Assembly (NCBI GenBank): GCA_025890175.1
Contig: JANPYM010000007.1
Location: 1,120,209 to 1,184,208 of the forward strand
Direction: 5' to 3'
DNA length: 64,000 nucleotides
From: Ciborinia camelliae
Lineage: Eukaryota > Ascomycota > Leotiomycetes > Helotiales > Sclerotiniaceae
The notes under the pieces were generated by a model. It was not told the DNA's origin. It was given only the letters and a program-made list of their open reading frames with translations, and did not search any database. Below, in pieces: positions 25,788 through 37,104 of the stretch. The translations under genes were made by a program, and so were the position numbers. The stretch's first letter is position 1. Each line of letters begins with the position of its first letter.

Positions 25788-27783
25788 ATGTCTGGACAAT
25801 CTTCAAGACAGAAGACTGTCATCATCGGAGCTGGTCCTGTCGGAGCTTTGGCAGCTTTGTATGCAGCCCAGCGAGGGGACGATGTAGAAATATATGAGCT
25901 CCGAAGTGGTACGTTTTACGATCTATCAGTCTTTGCCTCAAGTTGCTCTCAGTGTAAAACATACGAGGAGGCCCAGGAATGCTTCATATACAATCTGAAA
26001 AACTGAAGTGGAAGTTCACTCCGATGAAGAGACATAAATTCATAAAATTTCAAAAACTATCCCAAGTAGGTAGATTCATGTGAAGTGTCACCAAAAGGCT
26101 CTCATGGAGAATCCCTTCTACCAGCTATATCCATGGAAAACGTAGGAGTCTTCATCCTATCATATTATTTTGGTCTCTCTAGACGTCTACTGGAGAGGGG
26201 GTTTTTTATTGTTTGCCACAGCGGTTTTGAAATCATGAATTTCTTGCCATGACCCCCCATTAACAAATTTCTAGATCTCCGGGATCCCTCGATCACACCT
26301 TTGAATTTCACAAAGTCGATCAATCTAGCTTTATCAGAACGAGGAATAAATGCTATAAGACAATCTGGTCGCCCAAAACTTCTAGATAGTATCATGAAAG
26401 AGGCGATTCCGATGGGGGGTAGGATGATTCATGGAGAGACAGCTAATAAAGAGCTTTACGAACAATCTCAAGATTATGATATTCACGGAAGAGTAGGAAA
26501 TCTATTATTGCAAGGGGAACTTTTTTACTGATGTAACTTTTAGTCAATTTATGCTGTGGATAGAGGAGATCTCAATAAACGATTACTCGACGAGTTGGAG
26601 TCCCTACCTAACGTTAAATTCAAGTTCAATCATAAATTAACAGGAGCGGACTTCAAGAATAAGAAGGCATGGTTTGAGGTTCATGGCGGTAAATCACTTC
26701 AATGGTCTGTCGAGATTAGAGACCAAGAAGTAGAGGTTGATTTCGACTTTCTTATTGGGGCTGATGGTGCACATTCGGCTACACGTTATCACCTAATGAA
26801 GTATCTCCGGATGGATTATCAGCAAGAATACATCGACACTCTATGGTGTGAATTTACGATAGAGGCTCAAGCTCAGATTGGAGAGGACCCTGAATCCATA
26901 TTCAAAATATCTCCACGCCATTTACATATCTGGCCAGGTCAAGACTTTATGTTCATTGCGATCCCTAGTATAGTATGTAACACCTTTTTGCAGTTTTCGA
27001 CTACCTTCTTACATATCATAGGATGGTTCTTTCACGTGCACCCTCTTCATGCCATCAGGTCCATTCAATGAACTTGAAGTAGACCCTAAAGATGTCCCAT
27101 CATTTTTTGATGAACACTTCCCAGGCGTTACAAAACTGATCGACCATGCCTCATTAATATCATCCTTCACCAATAACCCTCATCTTCCACTAATAAGTAT
27201 AAAATGCAAACCATACCACTTCCTAGACTCCGTCGTCATCCTCGGCGACGCCGCTCACGCTATGGTTCCATTCTACGGACAAGGGATGAACGCTGGTTTA
27301 GAAGACGTTCGCGTTCTATACTCCGTTCTCGATGACGAAAAGCGCAATTTCCCCCTCCTCAGTACCGAAGCTTGTCGCTCTCTCGCTCTGAGTGTATATT
27401 CCGAAATCCGCAAAGCAGACGCTCACGCAATCAATGATCTAGCGCTACAAAACTATACCGAAATGCGTGCCTCTGTCGTCTCACCTGTTTACAAATTCCG
27501 CAAATGGTTAGAGGAAACACTGAGTGTATATGTACCTCGCCTTGGATGGCAAACCAAATACTCTCGTGTTAGCTTTAGTAATGAACGATATTCTGAAATC
27601 GTACGGAAGAGCGAGAGGCAGGGAAAGTTGATCTTGGTAGGATTAGTTGGCGTATTGACTGGACCGATGGTGATGGGTGGTTTACTGGCATACTATAGAT
27701 GGAAAAGGTCTCGTGCGCCGACGAGAGGATTCCTGAAAATTGGTACGAAGCTGGGAGGATGGTTAGTGGGGAAGAAGGCGTGA
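25788..27783 (+). CDS. bna4: Kynurenine 3-monooxygenase
   Basis: Four exons: 25788-25908, 26275-26492, 26544-26972 and 27022-27783; 509 aa. This FAD- and NADPH-dependent enzyme hydroxylates L-kynurenine to 3-hydroxykynurenine on the de novo NAD pathway from tryptophan. Visible features: Rossmann FAD loop [13 protein letters not shown] (residues ~10-22), DLRD...[15 protein letters not shown] directly after junction 1, NKRLLDELE, the DGAHS motif, the second FAD motif [21 protein letters not shown], and a C-terminal hydrophobic segment ([20 protein letters not shown]) with a basic tail, as in outer-mitochondrial-membrane KMOs. Intron 1 is 366 nt, seven times the other two (51 and 49 nt), and holds no sign of an extra exon because the flanking protein is contiguous with the family. 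Confidence 0.94.
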
Positions 27784-28522
27784 AAGACTGGACTGCTCGA
27801 TTGATGCGTTTGTATTAATTTGTATATTTTCCACTTCATGTTATACTTGTAAGATAGATAGGGCGAGATATAGATGTCCAATCCATATTACCATTTTGTA
27901 TTAGAGATGATCGAATATCATGATCACTCGTTCAAACCCGTTGCAATGCTTACATATAACAAGTCTATCTACTCTCTTGATGTCGACAGAATCGAATCGG
28001 AGTAAAATATCTCGAATAAGGATATTGAAGCTCACCGGGACTTGTTCACAGCTCACCGAGGACTGAATGTTTAAACATGAACATTTTATCCCCCAAAAAA
28101 TAAATACAGTCAGAACATTGAGAAAGCCTTTCATATTTCAATCACATGGACAAGAAATCGGTAGATCTTTGGTGAAATTACTTATGTTAATAAAATAGAA
28201 CGATCAATACTGTACGCCTATCGCTAACCATACCCAAAAACAACGTAGCCATCAAAAAATTAACCAATTTTCGCCAGTACCCCTCCCTACCCCTACTTCA
28301 TTCTGTGTTCTGAGAAAGGTGGTTGGTTGTTGCAAATAGGAAATGGCAAAATAGCAGATTCCCGCCCTTTCTATCCATCCATCTCCTTATCCATTCCCCC
28401 ACCCACCCCCACTCGTCACAAGACATTCCACCCCCATCCCATCCCATCCGAGATCCCGTACTCCTTTCCCAAAAGTCGGTTCATCCATCGGAATCCGATA
28501 CATCAGATCAGACTAACACCGT
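27784..28522. other. Intergenic 3' of kynurenine monooxygenase
   Basis: AT-rich and convergent with the small gene at 28523-28934. It contains one weak candidate minus-strand gene (27901-28134, listed separately); the rest shows no feature. Confidence 0.5.
27901..28134 (-). CDS. Possible small secreted protein (weak)
   Basis: A 77-codon intronless frame from ATG at 28134. The N-terminus MKGFLNVLTVFIFWGIK followed by CSC resembles a signal peptide, and the remainder has several Cys, including CEQ and CKHC. No family is recognised. The 3' half has no domain-like pattern and two GTGAGC donor-like sites occur inside it, so the true structure could differ or the frame could be chance. Confidence 0.25.
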   Translation of the reverse strand: MKGFLNVLTVFIFWGIKCSCLNIQSSVSCEQVPVSFNILIRDILLRFDSVDIKRVDRLVICKHCNGFERVIMIFDHL

Positions 28523-28934
28523 CTAATTATCCCGTGCTCTCAATAAAAATAATCGTTGTCTGTCCTCTGCATTCTCCGTAGGTCTGAATTTCTGACTGGC
28601 GGCTGGTGTACCGCGTGTCACGGGTGATAGTTGGAGGAAGGGATTGTATGTGGTGCTGGATTCGCTGGTGGGGGTTGTGGAGAAGGATGAGCCGTGTCCG
28701 TTGAGGATGAGCCACCCGTCGTTGGTGGATGAGTTGGAGGTGGTGGATGAGATGGAGTAGGCGCGTTCTGAGGGGAGAGAGTTAGTATGTTTTTGTGGGG
28801 GATTAGGTGAGATGTAGGTGAGATGTGAGATGGGGGGAGGGAAAGGGGGAGAAGGGAGAAAAGGGATGTGATGTCAGATGTGATGTAAGAAGCTTACCTT
28901 GACGTGGTTGTTGGGTGGTGGTGGAAGAAGACAT
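28523..28934 (-). CDS. Small Ser/Thr-rich protein of unknown function
   Basis: Two exons, 28934-28898 and 28767-28523, give a 93-aa protein. The donor is GTAAGC and the acceptor CCCCTCAG; the 130-nt intron keeps phase (12 codons plus one base, then 81 codons plus stop). The protein starts MSSSTTTQQPRQ, has a Ser/Thr/Asn-rich first half with one conserved-looking core (NDGWLILNGHGSS), and a polar basic C-terminus (SQKFRPTENAEDRQRLFLL). No signal peptide or membrane segment is seen. Exon 2 has a codon-like pattern rich in C at third positions, unlike the flanks, which supports real coding. Function unknown; probably intracellular and disordered. Confidence 0.55.
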
Positions 28935-30679
28935 GGTGATTTTGATGAGGAGTTGTGATTGGTTGGTTAAATGGATGATGATGATGACTTGTGGAAGGAA
29001 GCGGGGTATGAAGTTTTTGATATTGGATTGGTTATTTTGTTGTTTGTTTGAGCGATGTTGGATTGAATGATGAGATAGAAATGAGGAGGGAAAGGACTCT
29101 GAATATATAGACTTTCCTTAACCTACCTTCCTCCCCCTCCGTGCCTCTATCTCACCTCACTCTTACCTCAATCCATTATTCTCAATATAGAACCATGGAA
29201 ACCTTGGGAGTGTCCTATCGTGTCAGACAAAATCTAGGCATGATCAAACGCCATGGCAGAAAAAACGGATTCACAACCTCCACATCTGTAAGCCAAGATG
29301 GCACTGGAAGGGTACGTACATGCAAAGATGATTTGCCAAGAGATATTATGTTTCCCGCAGCTGGCTTGTAAATTATTTTTGACTGTGAAGCATCTCCCCC
29401 AAAATAATTCTTGGCGGACAATATGAACCAAAGAATCTTGCACGGCAACTCCGGGATACGTAGGGGGCCAATCCGGAGGTCTGCATGAGGAACATGGGCG
29501 GAGGGAATGGGCATATGGTATGGACATTATACTATTGGACTATTGGACAAATCTCCTTTTAATCGAGATATGTAAATCGCGACAAGCCAAATTCAGAAAC
29601 ATTCTTGGTGATGTATTGAGTCTCGACTCTTGACATTGTGCCTGCCAAGTTCATTTCAATCATTTCTTGGCGACCTTGGAGTTTGGGGAGAGTTTCTTTA
29701 TGGTTAAGATCTCATATACGGAGTGAGTACCAATCTTTGTATATACTCCGTAGAAAGTTAGAAACGTTGCTTGAGTTTGAGTTTGAGTTTCTCCACACTA
29801 TTGGTTTTCAAATGAAGGGGACTTTTTCGCTTCGTGGAGTTCTCGGAGGAGGAGGGTACATAGTACATACGTATGTCGTACCCGGACTCCACTCCTCCAG
29901 AACACCTTGGGAGCTCAAATATTGTTACAAGCGGTGTTCCGGCCAAGATACGCACAAGGTTCTACAAACGATCCGATCCGCTTTGAAGACTTGAGAAGTT
30001 GAAGGCAACACATATTTTAGAAATCATTTCAACTATTTTGAGAAATATGAGGGGCTTGGCATCTGCGATAAGGGTTTGGGGAGATCTTGGTGGTGCTGGG
30101 CAAAGGGACATAAGAAACTACGTATTGTTCTTGCATGAGGATCTCCCAACAATGTACCAATTAAAATAGAGAATTATCCTTGCCTCATGTGCCGACGGCA
30201 AACGGTAGTCACGACCAGGTAGTAGCTGAATCTTGAGTCTTGACGCTGTCAACTTTGCGGAGGGCTGGCTGATGTTTCCGAATTAGTTTGATCTCGAAGT
30301 TTCTTCGACGATGCCAATTTCTAAGGAACTCTTGGATATATATTTGGATGAGGATGGGCAAATTTGGATCGTCTGAAACATGTCAAGTGACCTAATCATT
30401 TCCACATATGATATGGATGATGGCGGCGCGTGGCGCAGCAGTGCGGAGTGCCAGAGTAGGATCATCAGTCATAAATCCTGTAACACCAAGGATTCCCAAG
30501 GATCTTGGATGCTTGGCTATGTACATCACCACTGCCTCACTTTTCTGCGAGTATCAAGTTCCTCCACCAACCACTTGTACACTTTCAGTTCGCCCAGAAC
30601 ATACATTAGTGGGCTGACTGCACATTTGTTGCACAATTTCTTGTCTTTCACATCGAAGTAAAAGATAGGGGGCTAGATT

Positions 30680-31004
30680 ATGAAAGTATGCACGGTTCTT
30701 CCAGCCAAGTTGAGCCGAGTACTATATTGTTCCACAGTTCACACCCAAGAACTTCAAAGATAAGTCTTACTGCATACTTTGTGCTGCAAAATCCATTACA
30801 ATATGGAAATTTTTAGCGATTATTGTAGCGTTTTTGGGTCTCTGTCATCTTATCTCCAATGCTACTGCAGCAGTGGAGCTTGACGACTTGTCCGGGGCAA
30901 AGGACAAGTTGTCCCTTGGTTCATCCACTGCCTCAATGTCACCCTACGGAGAGTTTTTCATTGGAGATTGTACGATGGGATGTCCAGAGTATACAGCGAC
31001 TTGA
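30680..31004 (+). pseudogene. Secreted-protein-like reading frame without a simple ATG
   Basis: From 30801 a 67-codon frame begins ATA and reads WKFLAIIVAFLGLCHLISNA then TAA VELDD, a good signal-peptide shape, followed by a short polar tail with CTMGC and a stop at 31002-31004. ATA differs from ATG by one G-to-A transition, so this may be an effector-like gene that lost its start. Alternatively ATG-AAA at 30680-30685 could splice through a 52-nt intron (30686-30737, GTATGC...CCACAG), which enters the same frame and gives a 90-aa protein with an internal hydrophobic segment. No family is recognised; chance remains possible. Confidence 0.35.
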
Positions 31005-31190
31005 CTGACGGGTGTATGGAATGGATGAAGCACACGACATTCCCATCACCAATATCATGATAAGTACAACCGCACTTTACCGACGACCCTGGCCAACCCT
31101 TGACGGGCGGATGGAATACTCAAGATACACGACATTTCTATCAGCAACTTCACAATAGATGCAACCACATTTTGCTGATGAACCCCGCCC
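31001..31190. repeat. Diverged direct tandem duplication of about 93 bp
   Basis: Copy 1 at 31001-31094 and copy 2 at 31100-31190 align with a single 3-base gap near the start. Shared blocks include TTGAC, ATGGAAT, ACACGACATT, ATCA and CAACC. Many differences are C/T or G/A transitions. Confidence 0.6.
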
Positions 31191-32158
31191 TGTCATCATG
31201 GATTCATCTAATATGTGGTCCCTCGATGGTCAAAGTTAGGATAATGGGTGGGATCTTATCAAGAGCTTCATTATGGCGCCGATATGAGACCCTTTCAGCA
31301 TCAAGGGTAGAATTCCACATTCATGGTAACCTTACTATCAACTATCATATCTCCTGCTCGGAAAACACAAAATACGAGATAGAATATGATATGAACACAA
31401 TATCCTTGAGGCTCAAGATGAATATTCATTTATATCCTGTCGTTTTAGTGAAGTGTTGTCAGCTAGGTCATGGCATTTGTGTCTCTCGAAAGCTTCGGCA
31501 GCACCGGTAATGTTATTGTATTCTTTACAGTAAGAAATTCTTACCCTAGTTGGGTTCTTCGTATTTTGAGTGTCTTCATGGATGCCAGAGGTGGTGAGTA
31601 ATGGCAAATGATACCAATCATTATTACTCTTGACTCAATGTAGACGATATCTTTACTCCGGATTGTCTAATCCGAAAAGGCTCATTGTATTCTTCGACGG
31701 CGAGGAAGCTGTGATAACCACTAAGCAAGCATGTCATACTATCCTGTGATACAACATTAGAGAACGGACACATAACGTTTGGGTACATTTTCGAATAATA
31801 TTCTGTGGGACGAGAATAAAATCGGGAACACAATGCAATTCATGTTAGGGATATCCAGAGAAAAGTTGATAACTCCCTAGATCCAAATCCATACATCTAA
31901 TGCAACAGAATCGAATTCAAACTCCGAGAATCGCCTTTCCCGTAAATAAGATCTTCGGGTATCAAGCAGATTTCTGGGTCCGGGAGGATGTGGATACCCT
32001 GACATTCACATAAAATGTTGAGGATGGAAATCAATTGTACAGTCGTCCGATAAATTCAGATATCGGAATGATGGAGGCGACGACAAGTGCCAACATACCT
32101 ATCGATTATCTTTTTTTTCCTTTTTGGGGATGTTGGGATGAGATGACATTAGAACTCA

Positions 32159-32654
32159 TTTATATATAGGTAGTTACGCAGATACTTCTCACTTCCTCTT
32201 TCAAGCAAGCAACACTACACTCACTACCAACCGTCGAACAATTCTCAGGACTACAAACGATGAGAAAGCAATGCTTCACAGCTTCCAGGTCTAGTGATCA
32301 GTCAATCCCGGCTTTCCTTTTAAATTCTCTCTCCCTCCTTCCACATTTTGATTATCCCCTCCAAACTACCTCCAAGCTATCATTTTCCTTTTATTTTCTC
32401 CTTTCACCATGGTCTGTCTCAAGACTATATATATACGACCATATGGAGAAACCCCGAATGGGATAAATGATGCCATGATGGAAATGTATACAAATATCAT
32501 ATCCCCTACACCGAAACAAACATACAGATCCTATCTACTGGGGAGTAGGGTAGCCAGAATCTCAACCACTCTTCACCTAAGCAAACTTCATCCCCAGCTT
32601 CATAATTATCATTACCATGTTTTCATATTGAATCTTGAGCACAAATCGGACTAA
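32159..32654 (+). other. Promoter-like leader and doubtful 81-codon frame
   Basis: TTTATATATAGG at 32159-32170 looks like a TATA box. A pyrimidine/CAA-rich leader typical of fungal 5' UTRs follows (32190-32258), with an ATG at 32260 and a better-placed ATG (CACCATGG) at 32409. The second opens an 81-codon frame starting MVCLKTIYIRPYGETPNG. The second half is repetitive His/Leu and has no domain. It could be a small gene, a decayed gene or a non-coding transcript. Confidence 0.3.
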
Positions 32655-32999
32655 ATACTACGCCGTAGATATTTATCATCTTTCATGATTTGATGTATAT
32701 AAATCTCCTTCGAGATTTTGGGTCTGTCCTCGATTACATTCATCTATTCTCATCACAAACAAGAAGAATTAACTGCTCTCCTCTCCTCGTCCAAGAACTA
32801 AGTAGCCTATCGACCCAGAAAAGGGAATTATATAATACTAGTATCTCCCATCGGCATACCGTCTGTAACCAACCAAAAGTGATCGCATCTCTTACATTCA
32901 TTCGTTTCCTTTCTTAACCCATCGCAAAGTTCCGGCACATTTCCATATATACCTATAGGTACATATACAGAATTCAAATCCCATCCAAAACTCCGAAAC

Positions 33000-33119
33000 T
33001 CTCTCTCTCTCTCTCTCTCCCTTTTCCTATCAAAATCAAAATCAAAATCAAAATCAAAATCAAAATCAAAATCAAAATCAAAATCAAAATCAAAATCAAA
33101 ATCAAAATCAAAATCAAAA
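33000..33119. repeat. (CT)n plus AAAATC hexanucleotide array
   Basis: About ten CT units at 33000-33019, then about 15 AAAATC units at 33029-33119. The minus strand reads as a meaningless Asp-Phe repeat. Confidence 0.95.
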
Positions 33120-33825
33120 GACCCTCCATCCACCCCAAACAAACCCCACGACCCTTCCTGAGCCCTCACTCACCCTCGCCTATCTAACCAATTTACCCAG
33201 ATTACCCCTTCCCTTCCCCTCCCCTTCCTCCCCCTAAATTAAATTTTTCGCCAAGCCATTCCGTATACCCCCATCAAAGATCCTAAGATCCTTGTGTATT
33301 TACCCCAGATTTCGATTTCGATTTCGGGATATTTAGATGTGGACTTTTTTTCCCCGGGGTAATTTACTAAACTACTAAGTAAATGGCATGACTGGATTGG
33401 AAGGAAGAGGGGAGGGGGGGAAATATCGATGGATAGAGAGATAAATTCAAGCAATTTATATCATATAGAGAGATATACCTAGGTAAGGAGGTAGCTAGCT
33501 AACTATTCACCCCCCGCAATACATATTCTTAGTCTCGATACTCTGCTACAAATGATCATCCATCTCATCCATCTCATTGATATTTTTCTTCAACATTCCA
33601 TTGTTATGTTATCTCAAGATCAAGTCTAGGTATGACGCAATACAAGAACCTTCAACTCTAGACCAAACAAACCGCACAACAACACACACAGAGAGAGATA
33701 ATAAAAGAAATAACGCAATATGGCTCAAAACACACAATAAAATCAAACATATAAATATAATGCATTATCCCATCCCCTCCATACCCTCTCAACCCTCTTT
33801 CCCATCAACTTCCCCCTCCGCACTT

Positions 33826-33905
33826 CGCCTCTCCTCTCCTCGCCTCTCCTCTCTTCTCCTCTCCTCTCCTCTCCTCTCCCCCCCTCCTCTCCCCTCCTCT
33901 CCAAC
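33826..33905. repeat. CTCCT-type pyrimidine repeat
   Basis: Imperfect CTCCT/CTCTT units on the plus strand, almost purely pyrimidine. Confidence 0.85.
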
Positions 33906-34440
33906 CCCGCTCTCCTCAAATAACCTACTATATATCTAAGTAGTACTTTTCGCGAATTCAATTCTTGTCGTATCGTGTTACCTTACGTTACATCACATTA
34001 TATGCCAAACGAATTTCCCAATGATAATTCCGATGTAAAACGAGTACTAGTAGTGCCTGGAGAAAATCCCCGAAAAGGGAGATAGATGGGTCAGGGCTAT
34101 CGGGAGGGATTTGGTGGCGGGGATTTTGGGGTTATGTATTATATTTATATTATATTATAATTATTTATTTATTGTAATGGGACGGGATTGGATGGGATGG
34201 GATGGGAAGTATAGAGATCTAAGCGTAGGGGAGTTGATGGGGAACTTCAGCTGGTGCTTGGGTTGGGTGATGAGATATGATGAAAAATAGTGAAAATAGT
34301 AATAGAAAACGTTTAGCGGGTGGAACGAAATGAAAAGAAAGGAAAAGAAAGGAAAGGAAATAGAAGAATTCAAGCCAATGAAGATATCTTATCATCGGGC
34401 ATCAGGTATCATAAATACCTACCTATACAATATGTAATGT

Positions 34441-34496
34441 GCATCTCAATCTCAATCTCAATCTCAATCTCAACCTCAATCTCAACCTCAATCTCT
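34441..34496. repeat. CTCAAT hexanucleotide array
   Basis: About nine units of CTCAAT/CTCAAC. Confidence 0.9.
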
Positions 34497-35003
34497 CCCA
34501 TTTCCCCTATTTCCCATCCTATCCCATCCTAAACACCTACCCATCATATAATAAATTTCCCGAACATTGGCTATACAATCTATTCCGTACCCACCTATCT
34601 AAAGAAGAGGAGAAATGGATAAATGGAAGATATACTGTGCATCCCATTGCTGCCGTTGAAGAATAGTTATACATAATACTGCTAATGATGGCAACTATGC
34701 CGCAGTTGTAATGTAAAAAAAATCATTATGAGATGGAGACATGATTCGGAATGTAGAAAGTGATGAGGCCTAAGCCAAGCTTGAAGTTCTACAACGGATA
34801 TCGTGCTGATTCCCATGCATTAGAGGCTTTTTATTATGTGTAAGACTACCTACCTAGGTAGGTATCTAGTAAAATTCTTTAGTTTGAGAATAAAGAATCG
34901 AAATCTCGGATTCCTTCATATTCTCCCAGACGCCGACCATTCCCCCTCCCCCGCCCCAATTAAATCATAAATCATCCCTCATTAGCAAAATCCAACTAGA
35001 GGT

Positions 35004-36051
35004 CTAAAGTATGGCACATGCACTAGCATAACTCACAGAGCCATCATCAACTCTCACCACCTCATTACTCCTTTCATATCTCACAAACTTAAATTTGCCC
35101 TTCTCGCCATCCACAAGTTTGTCTTTCTTTAATTTTTCAATAGCAGCCATCGTGACTCCTATTGGATGTCTCCCACAAACAGTATTTCCCGTTTCTTCTA
35201 AATTTTCCAGGAAATGTTTATGTTGTCCCCCTTCTATCGCATCCATGGATAGCTTATCCAGTCTTCCAATGCTCTCGTGGATGGGGGGTTGGGTGGGACT
35301 CTTATCTTTCCTCGATAGAGAATATCCTCCAGATGTATCTCTTGCTTCCGCAGATGGGCTCGCAGGAAGATAATAGGTGTATTGAAATCGGGGACCCCAA
35401 TGGCAAAAATCCGAACTAACAATAAACACACTGGTTTCATCGGCCAGGTATTTTGCCAAGATCGCACCGAATTTCTTCTCTGTGGCCGCGTCTGTATTTC
35501 CGACAAGTATTGGTACAAGGGTTGGGAATTCCGAAGGAGAGGAAAATTGTTGAGATATCATTTTGTAGATATATGGGAGATGCATTTCTAGCGAGTGCTC
35601 AGTCTCGTCTTGAGCGGTATTCATTGTTAGGAATTCTCCTGTGTCGGCCAACTCTTGAACGGTCGGTTTATCAATCATCAAATCTCCCAAAGGCGTCGCA
35701 TATTTTTCGTGTTTTGATAAGGCGCATTCATCAAGGTACCATGCATGCGAGGGACCGAGAAGGAATATTCGTTTCGCCTTGGAGAGATCGAGAGATTTGT
35801 AGGCCCAGGCTGCGGCAGGTCCGGAATATGAGTAACCTGCATGACTTTTGATTGTTAGAAAAGTCATATATATGTTTAAAGTAGAAGCTCGCTCACGGTG
35901 CAATAATTATTCTTGCGCCGGGAACGGGCAATTTGGTATTTTCGATTGATGATGGGACTTGGGCGAGCCATCCCTCGAGTTCATCGGATAGAATGGATTG
36001 ATTGGCAGTATACCAAGAACCAGCGTGGCTGGCTTTTCTAGTAGTACCCAT
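35004..36051 (-). CDS. MEMO1-family protein
   Basis: Two exons, 36051-35897 and 35844-35004, with a 52-nt intron (GTGAGC, branch CTAAC, acceptor AAAAG) in phase at A-P-H-A-G; 331 aa. Memo proteins are related to non-haem iron dioxygenases and have been linked to cytoskeletal and redox signalling (Mho1 in yeast). Family landmarks are present: [14 protein letters not shown] at the start, [55 protein letters not shown] and [14 protein letters not shown] near the C-terminus. These include the metal-site His and Cys positions. Length is normal. A Ser/Pro insertion with [15 protein letters not shown] lies between the FCHWG and HESIGRLD motifs. Confidence 0.93.
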
Positions 36052-37104
36052 ACTGTCTTGTGTTGTCTGTATTAATTTTACACACAGTATTGGATTGTGT
36101 ATTATCAGAAAGATTTTCTTTAGAAATTGTGCTTTAATGTTGTTTGTTCTGGTTGTTGTTGATGATGATGACCTCGGGATGATTCAATGTCGGGTTGTAG
36201 TTATCGTGGGAAAAGGGTGGGTCAAAAATGGCGGGGTAAATAATTACTAGCTCGGACCCAGGTATGGAAAAGTCATCCTGTACTCAAGTAACCATAATTT
36301 CAACCTCTCTTCCCTTCAAAGCAGGCCCTTCAATGTTCAATATCGTACTTGAGTATCTGCCGAAGAAGGAGAAGAAGGCATATTTGTCTTGTTTGTCTTA
36401 AGCTTTGCTATCGACTTGGATAAAAATTGTGATATGTCACTGACTCTTACAGTACTATATTGAGCTCTTAGGTTTCATTCCATCGGTGTTTTTTGAACTT
36501 CCACATTCACATTCACATTCATCAGCTCATCCAATGCTCACTCGGTATCGAAATAAGATCTTCAATAGACGTCTCGTGCATATCGGTGAGGACGTCAGCG
36601 ACTTTCATCTAACTGTTAGGCTGTTAAGTATCGAGCAGCTCTTCGTATGTTTGAGCGTCTCCTCATATGGTGTCAACACGCGTTTAGTGACGACGGTTTG
36701 ATATTATAGGTATGGCGAGCTCCAATGGGAGAGGAGTGATATGCCTACATTGCATACTCGTATATGAATTCTTCCCAGGCAACAATGAAAGTTCGGAACA
36801 ACGTCGAATCTTGCTGTGATTGTTGCAATAAACTTCCATGACTACCGGTATAAGATATCCGCTACGGAATCGGAATTGGAATCGGAATAGTTGATAGGGC
36901 TTATCATCTCACCTCACTTCGGTGTCGATGCCGATAAGAGTATCAAGTCCGTTGTGACATGGATATTACACGAGCATTACGACCATCTCGACTCTCAAGC
37001 CTTCGTGAGGCTTGGCTTCTTGATAAGCACTTGTTTATATATCATTTCCATGATGCCTCAATAATGTACTGTATACTGAAGTATTGATCAGAAAATTCGA
37101 AATC
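36052..37104. promoter_or_regulatory. Divergent intergenic region between MEMO1 and the ABC transporter
   Basis: 1.05 kb containing the upstream regions of both genes. Open frames at 36002-36250 and 36486-36701 show no protein-like features. A short CACATTCACATTCACATT repeat lies at 36500-36520. Confidence 0.5.

Larger units (their letters stand above)
28935..35003. other. 6-kb gene-poor region
   Basis: No full gene is recognised. It contains a secreted-protein-like frame lacking a simple start (30801-31004), a diverged tandem duplication (31001-31190), a promoter-like leader at 32159-32408 before a doubtful 81-codon frame, and microsatellites between 33000 and 34500. Open frames at 29141-29371, 29215-29514, 31100-31510 and 33577-33939 have no domain, splice or composition support. 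Confidence 0.5.

Noticed and set aside
31100..31510. 136-codon plus-strand frame
   Set aside because: Begins at a non-ATG codon inside the tandem duplication, with no domain, signal peptide or splice support.
32828..33169. Minus-strand Asp-Phe repeat frame
   Set aside because: Translation of the AAAATC and CT microsatellites.
28935..35003. Transposon remnant in the gene-poor region
   Set aside because: I found no terminal inverted repeats, long terminal repeats, transposase or reverse transcriptase motifs; only the short tandem duplication is supported.
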